DNA of 64,000 bases from a virus. The stretch spans positions 1 through 64,000 of IMG/VR virus record IMGVR_UViG_3300033273_000613; one strand, 5' to 3'. This document shows, in pieces, positions 1 to 15,000 of this stretch (position 1 is the first letter of the stretch; each line of letters opens with the position of its first letter). Position numbers and translations under genes: made by a program. The notes beneath the pieces are model-generated. The model had not been told where the DNA came from, ran no database searches, and saw only the letters and a list, made by a program, of their open reading frames with translations.

Positions 1-77
1 TTACTTGGTGTTGTTGATGGTGTATTTGTATATGTTGTTGTGGTAGTTGGAGTAATAGATGGTGTTACGGAAGGTGT
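1..77 (-). repeat. Exact direct repeat, copy at window edge
   Basis: These 77 bases are identical to 817-893, at an offset of 816 bases, which preserves the reading frame. Both copies encode Thr/Pro linker. The repeat may extend left of the window. Confidence 0.9.
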
Positions 78-3000
78 CTGCGAACTTGTAATCGAAGGTG
101 TTACTGTTGCAGTTTGTGTAGGACACGGAGTACTAGGTTCTTCTGTTTCACATTCAGACAACGTAATATAAAGATCATCATATGGAATTTCAACCCAATA
201 GGATTGATATGTAGTATCACCAGTGATTTTGAAACATGTGGTAAAATAGAAAAGTGCTCCCCAACTAATTCCGTCATCAGGAATGTTAAAATAAAATACG
301 TTACCTTCAAATGATGAACCTGGACAATCAATAATAGCACCAACAGTCTTATATACTATTGGTTTTGTTTGAGTCGGGGTAGCACTATTAGTAGGTGTAG
401 GAGTAATACTTTCTGTAGGTGCCGGTGTATTTGTTGGTGTAGGAGTTGGACACTGAGATGCTATTATATTTTGATTAGCACAATCAATACAATCAGTATA
501 TAAGTTTGGAACTAAATATGATAAATTACTTACCGGTACAGTAGCTTCATCAACGAGTTCATAACATTGTCCTTCGTATACTACAAAATAAGTGTTACCT
601 GTGATATCAAGTCCCGCATCTGAAAGTACAATTGTAGTTCCATCACCAGGACAACACGACTCAGCAATATATCTTGATACATTTTTAGTTGGTGTGACAG
701 TAACTGAACTTGTTGGTGTTAAAGTATTAGTCTGAGTCTGACTAGGTGTTATAGATAACGTTAATGTCGTAGAAGGTGTAACTGACTGTGTATTACTTGG
801 AGTATTAGTTGGGGTATTACTTGGTGTTGTTGATGGTGTATTTGTATATGTTGTTGTGGTAGTTGGAGTAATAGATGGTGTTACGGAAGGTGTAAATGTA
901 GGGGTAATAGATGGTGTTACTGAAGGTGTAGCTGACTGTGTATTACTTGGAGTAATAGATGGTGTAACAGTATTCGAAGGTGTTATCGAAGATGTAGGTG
1001 TAGGTGTTTCAGTAGCAGTACTAGTTGGTTCGGGGGTTGCTTGTGAAGATTTAGACGGAGTTGGTGTCGGGGTATTTGTTCTAGTATTACTTGGTGTTGG
1101 TGTATTTGTCTGAGTATTTGTAGGAGTTATTGATGGTGTATTAGTCGGCGTATTCGAATTGGTAATAGTATTGGTAGGAGTTATTGATGGTGTGACTGAA
1201 GGTGTAAATGTAGGGGTGATAGATGGTGTGACAGTTTGTGTATTAGTCGGTGTTTGTGTATTAGTAGGTGTAATACTACTTGTTGGTGTAACACTATTTG
1301 TTGGAGTATTACTTACTGTTGGTGTATTAGTAGGTGTTTCAGTATTGGTCGGTGTTTGTGATGATGTTACAGTGTTTGTAGGTGTACTAGTAACTGTTTC
1401 AGTTGGGGTTGGTGTACAGTAGTGACCAGTCGCGTTATAACAGAATACACAATTTTCGTAAACAGTGGTTATAATTGGGAGATCTCCCTGTTGTACATAT
1501 GGACCTTCGGTAGCTCTCCAACATCTTCCATTATATTCGAAAGATTTATTACCATTCACATCTACAAGATCAATAGTATCAACAAAGAAATGGAACGAAG
1601 CTGTCTCACCATCACAGCAACTTTCACACTTATAGAGTTCTAAATATTTAGTCGAAGTAAGTGTAGTTGTTGGTGTTGGAGTAGTTGTATTTGTATTAGA
1701 AGGTGTATTTGTTGGAGTTTCTGTAGGTGTAGTAGTTTGTGTTGGTGTTGGAGTTTTTGTTATACTTGAAGTTGGTGAAGGTGTGAAACTAGCAGTAACT
1801 GTTGGACACGGTGTCGTCGCATTTACTGAACCACATGATTCTGAATCTAAATATAGATTTTCAAATCCAACTTGAATTGCATATTCGTTGAAAGGAGCAT
1901 TACCGTTAAAAATGGTCCAACAATTGAATACATAATATATTGACTGATAGTTTATACCATCATCTGGTATATTGTATGGTATAAAATTATCTCCATATCC
2001 AGAACAATCAAGTCTAGCATATACTGTTTTGTAAGTAATAGCAGCGGTATTAGTTGGTGTATTACTTACAGTAGGCGTCTGTGTCGATGTTTTTGTTATC
2101 GTAGGTGTTGGGGTTTGGGTAGGTGTTTCAGTTATGGTCTGTGTTGGAGTTTGAGTAGTTGTGGGTGTAAATGAAGCTGTCGGTGTAGTTGGTACATATC
2201 CGTAGCAACCAACAGTATTACATTCGTCAACAACTTCAATTGATTCATATGTTCTTAAACTTCCACTAGCAACTGTTTCTGAATCTACATATGTGAAGCA
2301 GTTATTGTCGTCATTATTGAAAGTTGGGTAATCTATAAATCCTCCATGAACAACTTTTATAACTTGACCAACAGGTCTAAATTCTATTATATTGGTTCCA
2401 AAATTTGTAAATTGAATAAAAGTACCTGGTAATTGACATGGTTCACAGTACTGACTATGACATTCTTCACTTTCAGATGCTTTACATTGTTCACTACCTT
2501 CAGGTCCATAATAGTTAAAAATAAAGTCACTCTGTTCGGGAACAAATGCAAGATTCAATGACGTTATTACAAAACACTTGTATAATTTACCATCTTTTGT
2601 TACACCGTTTTCAAGAGAAATCGTATCACCTACTTGAAGGGTATCTGTTATTTCATCAGGTACAAATAGAGTTCTATTTGCAGTTACCACAGTACCGTTA
2701 GTTCCGGGACAACACGCTGTAAGTCCAACGTCTATACCATCAATTCTAAATGGTGCCTTGGGTAATAAAGATCCAGGTCTATTAGTTGGAGTATTAGTTA
2801 TTGTTACCGTCGGAGTGATAGTAGTTGTTAGAGAAATAGTCAAAGAAGGTGTTACAGTGACTGTTTTTGTTACAGTTGGAGTGTTAGTAACTGTATTTGT
2901 ATTTGTTGGTGTGTAGGTATAAGTCGTTGTTGGTGTAAGAGTAAATGTTGACGTAACTGTTGGTGTTGGTGTGGGTGTATAAGTTGGACATGGTACTGTC

Positions 3001-6000
3001 TCATCATCACTCAAGCATATAGTACATGTATTTTCACCTTCTACGTGTACAAATGCTATCGGATAAAAATCTAAGTCACTTAATACTACCCTTAAAATTT
3101 CAGTTATTACATAACAACTATTTTGTATTCTAATTACATCGTCAACTTGAGCATTGTTAGAAGTATTTACTAGTTGTTGACTTACAGTATTTCCTCCTAA
3201 TTTTGTTGTACAACAACTCTTAACGACTACTGTTCTAAGTCCGTTTGTAGGTGTAGGTGTTTGGGTTGGTGTTATCGATTTGGTTGGTGTTATTGATGGT
3301 GTCTGAGTTGTAGTTGGTGAATTTGTAACTGACGTAGTAACAGTAGGTGTTGGCGTTGGACCTGGATTAGAAGCTATACATGTAGAACAACTACCTGAGT
3401 AACTTTCATTTACTACAAATACATCATTCGATAATATAGATGGTAGTTGTGTGATTATTGTGAAACACTGTCCCGAATAATCACCGTAATTTACAACACC
3501 GACATCACCTATACTATTTGAACTCAGAGTCGTAGCGGTGAGAACTACACCATTACCATAACAATCTTCAATTATACACCCTATGTAATTGTAAACTGGT
3601 GAGGCAGTATTTGTAGAAGTAACTGTCGGTGTCGTTGTATTTGTTGGAGTATTAGTAGGTGTTTGTGTCGATGTACTTGTCGGAGTTTGAGTAAGAACAC
3701 TAGTATTAGTGGTTGTATTAGAAGGTGTATTTGATGGTGTCTGGGTATTTGTTGTAGTTGGTGTTGAAGTTGGACAAGGAGTAGTTGACGAGTCTAAGAA
3801 ACAAGTGTCACAATCCGCAAAAATTTCACCGTATATAAACTCATAACTTTCATTGTCATTTACAAAATATTTTGTTATATAATAACACTCATTTCCATAT
3901 TCAAATGTTTGACCTTCTACAACTGTATTCGGCACATTAAAGAAATATGTCTGACTACCACCACAACACTTAAAGGCTATTATTGATGTTGCATTTACAC
4001 CTAGAACAAGGTTTTTAGTCGTAGTGACAGTTTGTGTAGGTGTAATCGTAGGTGTTGTAGTAGGTGTTGTTGTACTTGTTGGGGTTTGTGTATTTGTAGG
4101 TGTACTAGATAATATTGGTGATTTAGTTACGGTCTTAGTTGGTGTTATAGTGGTAGTTGGTGTTACTGTTAGTGTATTTGTTACTGATGGAGTAACTGTT
4201 GGTGTTTGTGTTTGTGATGGGGTTTGTGTTGGTGTAGGTGTCTTAGTTAATCCTGGAGTGGCGGTCAATGATTTTGTTGGGGTAATACTTTGAGTATTAG
4301 TCGGTGTAACGGTATTCGTCGGTGTTACTGATGGTGTAACTGTTGCACTAATACTTTGTGTTGGAGTAACAGAAGGTGTTACCGTAGCAGTACTAGTAGG
4401 ACAATTACAATCTGAACAACTAGTAGCACCTTCTACGATATTAACCCCGATTGGATTACTAACATAATCAACTTTTTCTTCTACTGTATAACAGAATGTA
4501 CCATCACTCACAATAGAACCTACAGTGACAGTTTTTGGTGTGATCCTAGCAAATTCTGTATATTCATTACAACAATTATCAATTCTCCAATATTCGTAAG
4601 GTATTGTCGGAGTGACCGATACTGTTGGACTATTTGTTGGGGTAATACTAAGTGTTGGTGTTAGTGTTGGAGTAACTGATGGTGTTACTACTGGCGTTGC
4701 CGATGGACAAGTATTCTCACTAATACACTCTGTTGCTCCTGTATAATTAGTCAGAGAATAATATTGATAAGAAGTGTCATAAGTACCAGTATCTATAGTG
4801 ACTTGATAACACACACCTGAAATCAAAATTATAGATTCAGAACCAACACTGGTACCTTCATTCATGTTAACATATTGTGGTTCACCTATTGGTGTACCAC
4901 TCTGATCTTCACATAAAGGTAATGCTAAATAAGTTCTTAGATTAGGTGTAGTTGTTGGTGTAGGAGTACTGGAGTTTGTAACTGAAGGTGTATTAGTTAA
5001 TGTCGGTGTAGTTGTTGGAGTTGTGGTTACGGACTGAGTAGGGCTTGGTGAAACCTCAAGAAGTGCATTCCTCGAATTAATATAACTTGGGTCATCTAGA
5101 TCAGGCACAAATGCTTGTCCACAAGTACCACCACCATTTTGTTCATTACAAATATAACAATTAGGACTATCATTATCTTGTAACCCATAGTTGAAATTAG
5201 TTAGTTTGTATAGTCCTGGAAAGTAAAATCCTAATGGGAATGGAACTTCTACTACATACCAACATGGTGAATCTGAATCTGAAGGATCTGTCGATACACC
5301 TATTGGGAAATTACCAACACCAATACCTGAAACACCTCCGTATGATTCTATTATCTCAGTCTCAACTAAGAACAATTTTGCCAATCCATCACAACAATTA
5401 ACAGCCGCAACTACTCTGAAAAGTTGTGTCGGTGTCGGTGTCGGTGTTCTAGTTTCAGTTGGTGTGAAAGTTGGAGTCTGGGTCTGTGTAGGTGTCTGTG
5501 TAGGTGTCTTAGTCTGAGTAGGTGTCTTAGTCTGAGTAGGTGTTTTAGTATTAGTAGGTGTTGGTGTTTGTGTTCTAGTTTGTGATGGTGTTTGTGAATT
5601 AGTTGGTGTTTGTGTTCTAGTTTGAGTAGGACATGGTGTTCCAACAAAATCACTACATTCGGGTAAATTATCATGGAATGGTCCAGTATAAGTAGGGTAG
5701 AAAAGATCTGTTTCAACAACATTAGTCACTTCGTAACAGTTTCCATCTAACGATACGAAACTACCAACAATCTCACTATTATAAGGGACTCTTAATAAGA
5801 TAATTGAATTTTCAAGTCCAGGACAAGTATCTGTACATTCAATAGTAATCCATTGTAATGTAGGTGTTGGTGATAGTGTTGGTGTAGGAGTTTTTGTTGG
5901 AGTTTGTGTTTGAGTTGGAGTTTGAGTTGGAGTTTGTGAGTTTGAGGGTGTCTGGGTACCAGGATCACAAACTAAATCATTACAAGAATTGGCGTATTCA

Positions 6001-9000
6001 TAATCTTCTATAGATACAACAGAGTAGTTACTATTATATTCAATAAATGTACCACATGAATCCCAGCTAGATAATATTTCAGAGAAACTAATTACTGTAC
6101 CTATAGGTTCTACAACCTGTTCACCATTAACATAAATTGTAAATATTTGACCTGAAGTACACCCTTGAACTGTAACACTATCGCAGTTTTGATTCAGGTT
6201 CAATGCTAGTCTACATGCGTTACAATCAATACTAAATGAAGCGGTTTCAACTGTAGCACCAGGTGGAATTACAACTGAATATGATAATACTTGCCAACAT
6301 GTTGACGGATATGAAGGAACACTAAATGTTTCAAGATCTTGATTTGGAACGTAATTATCGAGTACAAAACTTTCAATAATCTGTTCACCTAATACTGTAT
6401 TACAACAAGCAATTGCCTCTACCAATATAATACTTTGTGTTGGAGTTGTTGTCGGTGTCGGTGTTTTTGTTGGGGTCCTAGATTGAGTAGTGGTCGTGGT
6501 TGGTGTAGGAGTAAAACTATTTGTTGGTGTGTTAGAATTTGTAGGTGTTTGAGTTGGAGTTTGTGAGTTTGTAGGTGTAAATGATGCTGTTTGTGTGGGA
6601 CAAGGCGTAACATCTTCAGAGCAATCACAACTATTATGGAAATTATCGGGTGATAGATAAGGAGCCGCAATTAGGATTGGTGCATACTCTATTATCTTAT
6701 AACAAGTACCACTTATATTAACGTGAGTACCTAAGTTCACTATTAATTCGTCACCACATCCAATATTAAAGAACAATGAAGTCGTAGTACCATCACAACA
6801 GTCTTCTAAACCTAATAACCAACTATTACAAGGATAATTTACAGGTGCAGTACATGTAGTACAATCTTCAAAATCATAACTTAGATATATACCATCTTCA
6901 CCATTTCCACCTATCGAAGATGCAAAGAAACAACAGTCATCAATGACAAAACATTTATTATCATCAACCCAACTTAAGTTTTGACTATGAATTCTTATTT
7001 GTTTTTCAATTGTTTCTGAACAACAATCTTTAACAATTATATTAACTTCACTTAATGAACTTGTCGGTGTTGGTGTCTGTGTAGGTGTTTCTGTTTGTGT
7101 AGGTGTCTGTGTCTGTGTAGGCGTTTTAGTTTGAGTAGGAGTCTTAGTTGGAGTTTCAGTTTTAGTTGGTGAGTTTGTGACTGTCGAAGTTTGTGTAGGT
7201 GTTTGTGTCTGTGTAGGAGTCTGAGTATTACTAGAAGTTGGTGTTTGTGTTGGTGTTTGAGTTCTAGTTTGTGTTGGACTTGCTCCAGGAGTTAAAGAAC
7301 TACTGGGTGTCGGCGTGAAAGTAGGTGTAGTAGTATTTGTAGGTGTTTGAGTCTGTGTTGGTGTTTGTGTTTGTGTTGGTGTTTGTGAATAAGTTGTGGT
7401 TGGTGTCTGTGTTGGAGTTTGAGTCCCAGTCTGTGTTTGTGTCTGTGTAGGCGTTTGGGTTTGAGTCGGTGTTGGTGTTTGAGTTGGTGTCTGTGTAGGT
7501 GTAAAGGATGCTGTTTGTGTTGGCGCATTACACAAACTTGATTGACATGATTCTACATTAGTAACATATAATGAGTAGAATGTACTATCTATTGGTGTCT
7601 CATCTAATGGAATTATAATGTCAGCTTGAGTTGAATCAGGAACTGGATAGAAACAGAATGAATCCAGACTATTGAGGGTTTCTTGACCAAACCAATCATC
7701 TCCTTCATTTAATGATATATTATAAAGATCAATGAAATAATATTGTTGTTCTATACCATTACTAAACTGTAATAGATTTGCAGATACACCATTTTGTGAA
7801 CTTACAATTACATAAACTAATCCTGTCTGACAGCTTACTAATTTTCTAGACTTACAGTTTTTGTTATTTTCTTGTTTACACTCATCACAATCATCATAAT
7901 GAGTAACGTTATTCCAAATCACATCTATACTATTATCTTGAACTTGTAACGGAGTATCTAGATAATAACACTTGAAGTTGTAAAGGAATGACTGACCTTG
8001 TTGCGGGATATTATCAAACGTATAACCAATATTTAAATCAGTAAATGTACCGTCAGGATCACAACATTGTTTTAATCTCCAGACTTGTGTAAACTTAGTT
8101 GGAGTATTACTAACAGTCTGTGTAGGAGTCTGCGTTAGTGTTGGTGTAGGCGTTTGTGTTTGTGTTGGACACGGTACTAGTTCATTACAACTAGGACAAT
8201 CTTCAGAAAACTGAGATATACTACTTATTATTTCATCGTATACTGGTCCTCCAACAGAATCAACAAAAGAGACATTTTCAATAGAATAACAATATTGTCC
8301 ATCACCAAAATCGTATAGATAGGTTGAATAATCATTGTACGGCCAATTCTCTTCTAATCCGTCAATACCTAATGGACCACACGGAATTACAACATTAATA
8401 TTACCAAAGATACCACCTGATTCATCACAACAACTACCAAGTGCCAGTTCCCAAATAGAACATTTATAACCCCCGATCAGTCTAGACGCCTTACAATTTG
8501 CAAAATCCCAATTTTCTCTAAATTCGTATTCATCAAGTGAAGTTGGTACTTGTGCTCTAAATTTGAAAGCGCATCCATTAATAATATAAACTCTCCCATT
8601 TTCAGATACATCTTGTAATTGATCGGCTGGAATTTTTATTTTTTCAGGAATAGTACCAGTGCAACAGTCAGTCAACTCTATAGTGACTGGTAATTCTTCA
8701 GGTTCAACATCATCACCACAATCACATACTTCGTTATCACATAAAAATGGAATAACATCATCGAAGGTACCAAATGAAGGTGTCTGACTAGATAAGTTAG
8801 TGTCTAAAAAGTAACAGGTTTCACCAACAACAACACCATCACCTTCTTGAATTTCTATTAATGTGTTTATTTCTACATTAATTGCGGTTCCACCACAACA
8901 AGGTACTGCCGCAACTATTTCATATTCTGGTTCTGGTGGAGGACATGGATCAATTAATTCTGTACATTCATCACAACCATTTTCGAAATATACATCAACA

Positions 9001-12000
9001 TAATCATATATACTATTTTCGTTGAGTGCCGTCTGGCTTGGGTTAAATCTCCAACAAGTATCGTCATACTCTACAGCTACAAAATCAGTTAATAACGACC
9101 AATCTTCAGGATAGTTTAATTTTACTGTTTGTTCAAGATCACAACATTTTCTAAAAGTTCCAAGTCTGTAAATAGTTGGTGGTGGAGGGGTATATCCACA
9201 TTCTTCATGTTGACCACACTCTGATATACCAAAATTAAATGCGGGATTAAATGCTAGTACTACTACTACCTCTGGTTGAACACCACTAGGTACTATTGAA
9301 GCTTGAATACAAGTATCTTCATCCTTTATATTTACGGTATCAATATTTCCAAGGGTAGGTGGTTGTTGTACTATACCGAATTTGGAGACTACCGTTCCAA
9401 GAGGTTCTTGGATAAATCCACCACCAGATTGTAGTAGAATGTAGTAATCACCACTATTACATCCTCTAAATGTCGCAACTTCACATAAACTATCGATCGT
9501 ATGTGCCTCATCGATACATTGTGAACAATTGGTATAATCATTAAGGGCAACCTTGAATTGAACATTTGGTACAGGTTGTTCATCGGATATCTCGATTACA
9601 CTTACACATCTTATATCACCAACAATTACCCCGTTTTCTACACCATCGCAAATCGTATAACTATTAGCATTATCTGGTGGAGCTTGACCTGTTGATGGAT
9701 TTACATAAAAACTAAGGGCTACCCAATATGGGGTTGCAAATGTACCATTAAATTCTGGACAACAAGGTTGAATTTTGTAATACTTGATTTCACATAATTG
9801 TGAACATTCATCTTCGTTACAAAACTCACATGATGTAAATGAATTAGGATGGAAAATTAATTTATTATTTTCAATGATCCCAACATTTAATTGTTGTAGG
9901 TTTGTAACATTACCCCAATATGATGTTGTAACATCTTTAATACAAACTCCATAAACATCACCACAAGAACTATTATATTCAGGTGTTGGAATGTTTAAAA
10001 TTGATTGTAATGTCGACCCAATCGAATGAATTTGTGCAACGTTACCAAAAGGTGGATAATTTTGGAAATACTCTTCATTAGCATTTGTTATATCTAATAC
10101 AAATATTTCACCAGTACAACATACCTCTATTAATCTATATTGTAATACTGGTGCCAATTGACACTGAGGTGTCCCGTCATCATTGTATTGAATATTATAT
10201 TCTTCTCCTTGAATAATAGTACTCCAGTTTGGTCCGTATTGATTCGTGATACTAAAAGCAAACTCACATATTGAATCGAATCCTGCAGGTACCTGTTCAG
10301 GTCTATAGTGAATAGGCCAGTAACCGATCGGCCCATTAGAACTTGTTTGATCTACATATAAGTGTTTTGGATCATAAGCAAATGTGTTCGGTATCGGGGG
10401 TGCACCTTGTTCTTCTAAATCGTCTAACCAAGTTAAAATATTATCAAAATCAAAGATGATTGAAGATTCAGTATCTACTGATAAATTATTAGAATTTCCA
10501 TAAAATAAATTAGTATAACTTGGATCGTACTCACCAACAAAACCACCATAAGTCATCAGAGCGTGTTGTATTCCAACATTTTCACCAGATTGTATCCATG
10601 GTGGTAGTTCAATCCCATAAGTACTACTTATTAATTCCTCAACCTGACTTTGATTTTGAAGTGTTGAATTGATGAAATCTGCACCATATTGAAGAATATA
10701 AGGATTCTTCATTAGGAATACCGTATTGACAGGATAATTGATTATAAAGTCATATGATACGTTAACGTACCACCACTCTGGAAAACATTCAGATGATCCA
10801 CCATCATCAATGTCTCTACCTGCAGTTCCTGGACATAAAACCTCTTCATATATTTCAGGACAACAAAATTTGAATCTGACAAGTACCCTTCTTAATTCCC
10901 ATGGTTGTAGACAATTACATAAAGGTAAAGGATTAGTTGTACTCTCCAATAATCCAGTACCAAGACAATTATCAGGGAAAGAGAACGGTTGACTTATACC
11001 ACCGTAATCAATACCAAATTCTTCTAGATACTGCCAATTCCAAAATCCTGGAGCATCTGGAGTATACTGTAAATAAACAAACTTTGTGGGATTCAAGTCA
11101 TCACCACAATTTATTGGAGTATAAGACCCTTGAACTATTTTATAACAATTGATGTCTTGTACAGTATCAGTTTCCGTACTTATGGAGTACTCTATATTAT
11201 CTTGGAAAGGGAAAGGTATATCTACAATGTCGATATCAATATCGGTATATGTATACTGGAAGTCACCATAAGCAACGACTGTCGCACCACTTAAGAAGTC
11301 TATTTCATTTTCGAATAATAAATAAGAATATTGACCGGGTTGTTGATTGAAAAATGTATTAAAATTATTGTATAACTGAAGTGGACTTAAATCTTGGTTT
11401 TGTGCAAGTAACCCATATGCTTGTTCAGGTGTTACATAGACAAAAACATTTTCTATTATATTGTTATCTTCACTACAACAAGACTGTAAATTTACTTGAT
11501 AAGTTAAAAGTGGGTATTGATAACATTCGGGATTACTGTTCGGTGTTATACATACTCTAGCTAAGAAATCTTCGTAATTATTTTCACCAAAGTCCGTGGT
11601 ATTACCCACAATAATACCTGAAACATATAATTGTGTTGGTGTTGGATCACTAGGTGATGAACCCATCCAAAAGGCTTCCTGTTCCCAAATATCAATCTGT
11701 GCTTCAGTGACTGAATTGATTAATCTGATAGTCTGGAACCCATTTTGTATTATAGTTGATAAGAAATCATAGTTGTCATTTCCATTCAAATCATATCTGT
11801 TAATCCTAATCCCCATAGGAGATTCTAATTCACCTGTAAATGAAAGAACTGCATTATCACTCAAAAATACACCAACTTTACCTGGTTGGGTATCTGTAAA
11901 ATCTCCACCCCATACTACTTCGTAATCAAAACATTGAACATCACTTTGAGGTGACGGGCAAATGTTTTGTTGAGTTTCTTGTACAACATTTCCTGTTTGA

Positions 12001-15000
12001 TATAATAACTTATAAAGTACATCATATATATTGGCTATTCTGACAAACGGAAGACTTTCTAATTCCCATGGGTAAAAATACTGGGTTGTTGCATATGGTC
12101 GACCAGTTATACAACAAGAAATCCCTGCGAAATTATCATCATTTTGAGTACCAAAATCTAAAATTTCAGTGTTAAATACACCAAAATAATTAGAATATAC
12201 ATTTGGAGTTGCAGGTGTTGCCGAATTAATATTAGGACAATCTTGAATTGTTAATACTTCTTGATTAAAAATATTTATTAATTGGAATCCCTCTAGTGTT
12301 TCGCCTCTAGCAGTTTCATCATCAATACCATCTTTAGTGTACTGATACACTGGTGTAATTCTATTAAAACCTAAACCTACTTGAATTACAGGTATTTTAG
12401 ATCCGTTATACGTTGGATCACCATATGCACATGATTTTCTATATGTCCTTTTATCACTGTAAGATGTTGGGGTATCACTAGGATCTACACCACAACCATA
12501 ATTACCACTCGGTGGTTCACCCATAACAACTTTAGGTAAATCAGCCCTGTGGATTGGAATAGATCTTACACATGTGTAACCAGAATAATTTTCAGTCCAG
12601 GCACCACCATCTTCAACAGCAATGGGGCCAGTTCTATATTTAAAACTCTTATAGTTACCAACAACATCTCGTGTTGCACCTGGTTCTAGGTAAATAAAAT
12701 CAGTAAACCCATTTGGACCATCATCATCTGTCCAATAAACTTGTAAACCAGCAACGTGCTCCCAATACAAGAAGGTTTCATTAAAGAAGTTTCCATTTGG
12801 TGAAGGCTCATTCGAACCCGGAGTAGGATATCCACTCCAAGTCGCATCACCGGGTACTGTAAAATCTAAAACAAGCGGTTGACCTAAAGTGTTATTATAA
12901 TACTCACTCCATCCATTACCTGTTTGGGTATTATCGAAATCCCAGTTAAGTGGGGTTGGTCCATAAACATTAATTAATATTTGATCATTACAACTACAAT
13001 CATTCGAAAAATCAAAAAATGGTTCAGCACAATCTTGATACGTTTTCGCCCTGTGCGGGAATACCGAACCTAAACCAAACTTAGATCCGTTAGATCTAGT
13101 ATTAACCTCTCCTTTAAGACCCTGGTACTCCCAGATACCTGGATTATAGGCCTTTGAGTGAGGTGTAAGAACTGATCCAAAATTTTCGTCTAGTAAAACA
13201 CCAAAAGGAACTCCATCTGGTGTACCATCAGCAGGTCCAAAATTGTATTCATAAAGTGGACCTCTAGCACCTGTTCCCTCATAATTTGTATAGTACTCCC
13301 ATAAATTATCACAATACCCATAGTCATTACCATTTGGTCTCGGTAATTTGTCAAATCCATCAACGTTGTTGTATGCACATGCAGGTATAGATAATTTATA
13401 AGTTGTTGGTTTTCTATCACCAGACCCTAACCAACCATTTACAAGTGCATAATTGTTTTGAATTGTCCAACCAAAGTTATTACCATTGAAGTCAAAATCA
13501 TTAAATTGCTGTATTACCTCACCATTTTCGTTCAGGTTTGGTCTTCTATCTGAACCTCTACCTCTTTCATTCCAAATATCCGACCATATATGATAAAAGT
13601 TTCCTGAGTTACATCCTTGGAAATACTCGTAGATACACTCACCTCCAAACCAAGGAGCTTCTTGTCCAGTGTCACCTAAAGGTAACTTACTTAACGTATC
13701 GTCACAATTTTCACCTGTAGTTAATATATTAAAATGAAGTGGTGAATCTATGAAAAATGTAGAAATATTTGTAACTTCAACCAATCTCCAAAGACCACTG
13801 AAGTCAGATCCGTAGGAGACACCATCCTGTGTTATTTGCGCTTCACTTGAAAAATATCCACCCTCATTCTGTATTTGTTCGATTTGTTCCGCAGTTGCAA
13901 ACCTATAAGTTTGTAACTTACCTTCACAGTTATATGAATCTCTATCAAAACCAAAATAATTACCTTCTGGTCCATACATGGAATCGGGATCACATTGACA
14001 ACAATGTTCTACAACTATGACTGTTCTTTCTTCTCCACCAGCCGTCGTTAAACTTAAACATGCGTTTGATATTCCATCACCACACGGTTCAATATAACAA
14101 TTCCCGTAGTAGTTATTGACTGGGAGTACACAAGTATTACTTCCACATAATTGTTCAAATATAATATCGTAAACTTGTTCAAATTTAAACTCTGGACCAT
14201 CATTTATTATGATATTTTGAATTTGATTTTCTTCAAATTCATCAACAAAATAAGTGAAACAACCTTCAAATTCTTCGGGAGTCAATGAATCTGAATCATC
14301 TGTCAGATCTATACTAGTAGAGAAAAATTGACAAGTACGTCCAAATAGATCCCATCCACCACCATTACTAATATCACTAGAAGGCATTTCATATTGAAAA
14401 TCAGTAAATGCTAGGTTACTTGCCCAATATGGACCATTAGGTTTATAATCAATATCTTTGATTACTATGTATTGATCATTTGTCGAAGTAGAATATCCAT
14501 TTACTTTGAACCTGAAAAGTCTGCCAGTCACACAAGATCTCCACACATTAAATCCTCTACATCTCGGACTTGTGAAATTTTCGTCATAATCAACAAAAGG
14601 ATTTTGATCATATGGATTTTCAATAATTGGATATTCAACATTCGTAGTCTGATAAGGATCAATTGTTGTTGCCTCTAAAACAGTTTCGTATAAACCGTAA
14701 AATCTGGATCCATTAAGGGTCCCAAATGGTGCACCAAATGTACCTACCCAAAATGACGATGTTCCATATGGTCCGTAGTATAATGGACATTCAATAGCAT
14801 TCCAGGCTGATTGGTTATTTAAACCTTCATCAACATAAGTCGCATTTATATAATTCGCACTTACTACGTCTAATATCTCTACAGGTATACCGTCAACTCG
14901 GGTATACTTACATGTTAGATCACCACTACCATCATTTAACCCATTAATTTGTAAAACTTCTTCTAAAGATAAAGTTTCACCCCAACTCAAAACTTTAACA

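Noticed and set aside
683-1417. CRISPR-like or microsatellite repeat
   Set aside because: The repeat is a degenerate codon-level TPT pattern without constant repeat and spacer lengths. It is coding sequence.
856-1422. Plus-strand Val/Gly-rich open frames opposite the Thr/Pro blocks (also near 4024-4293, 23189-23599, 26162-26608, 40213-40500)
   Set aside because: They are the exact antisense of Thr/Pro codons (ACA, CCT and similar read as Gly, Val and others), have no independent start signals, and occur wherever a linker exists on the minus strand.
5411-7528. Minus-strand His/Leu/Gln-rich open frames inside the left region
   Set aside because: They are out-of-frame readings of Thr/Pro/Gln linkers within the continuous giant frame, which has a proper start at 17165 and coherent domain content.
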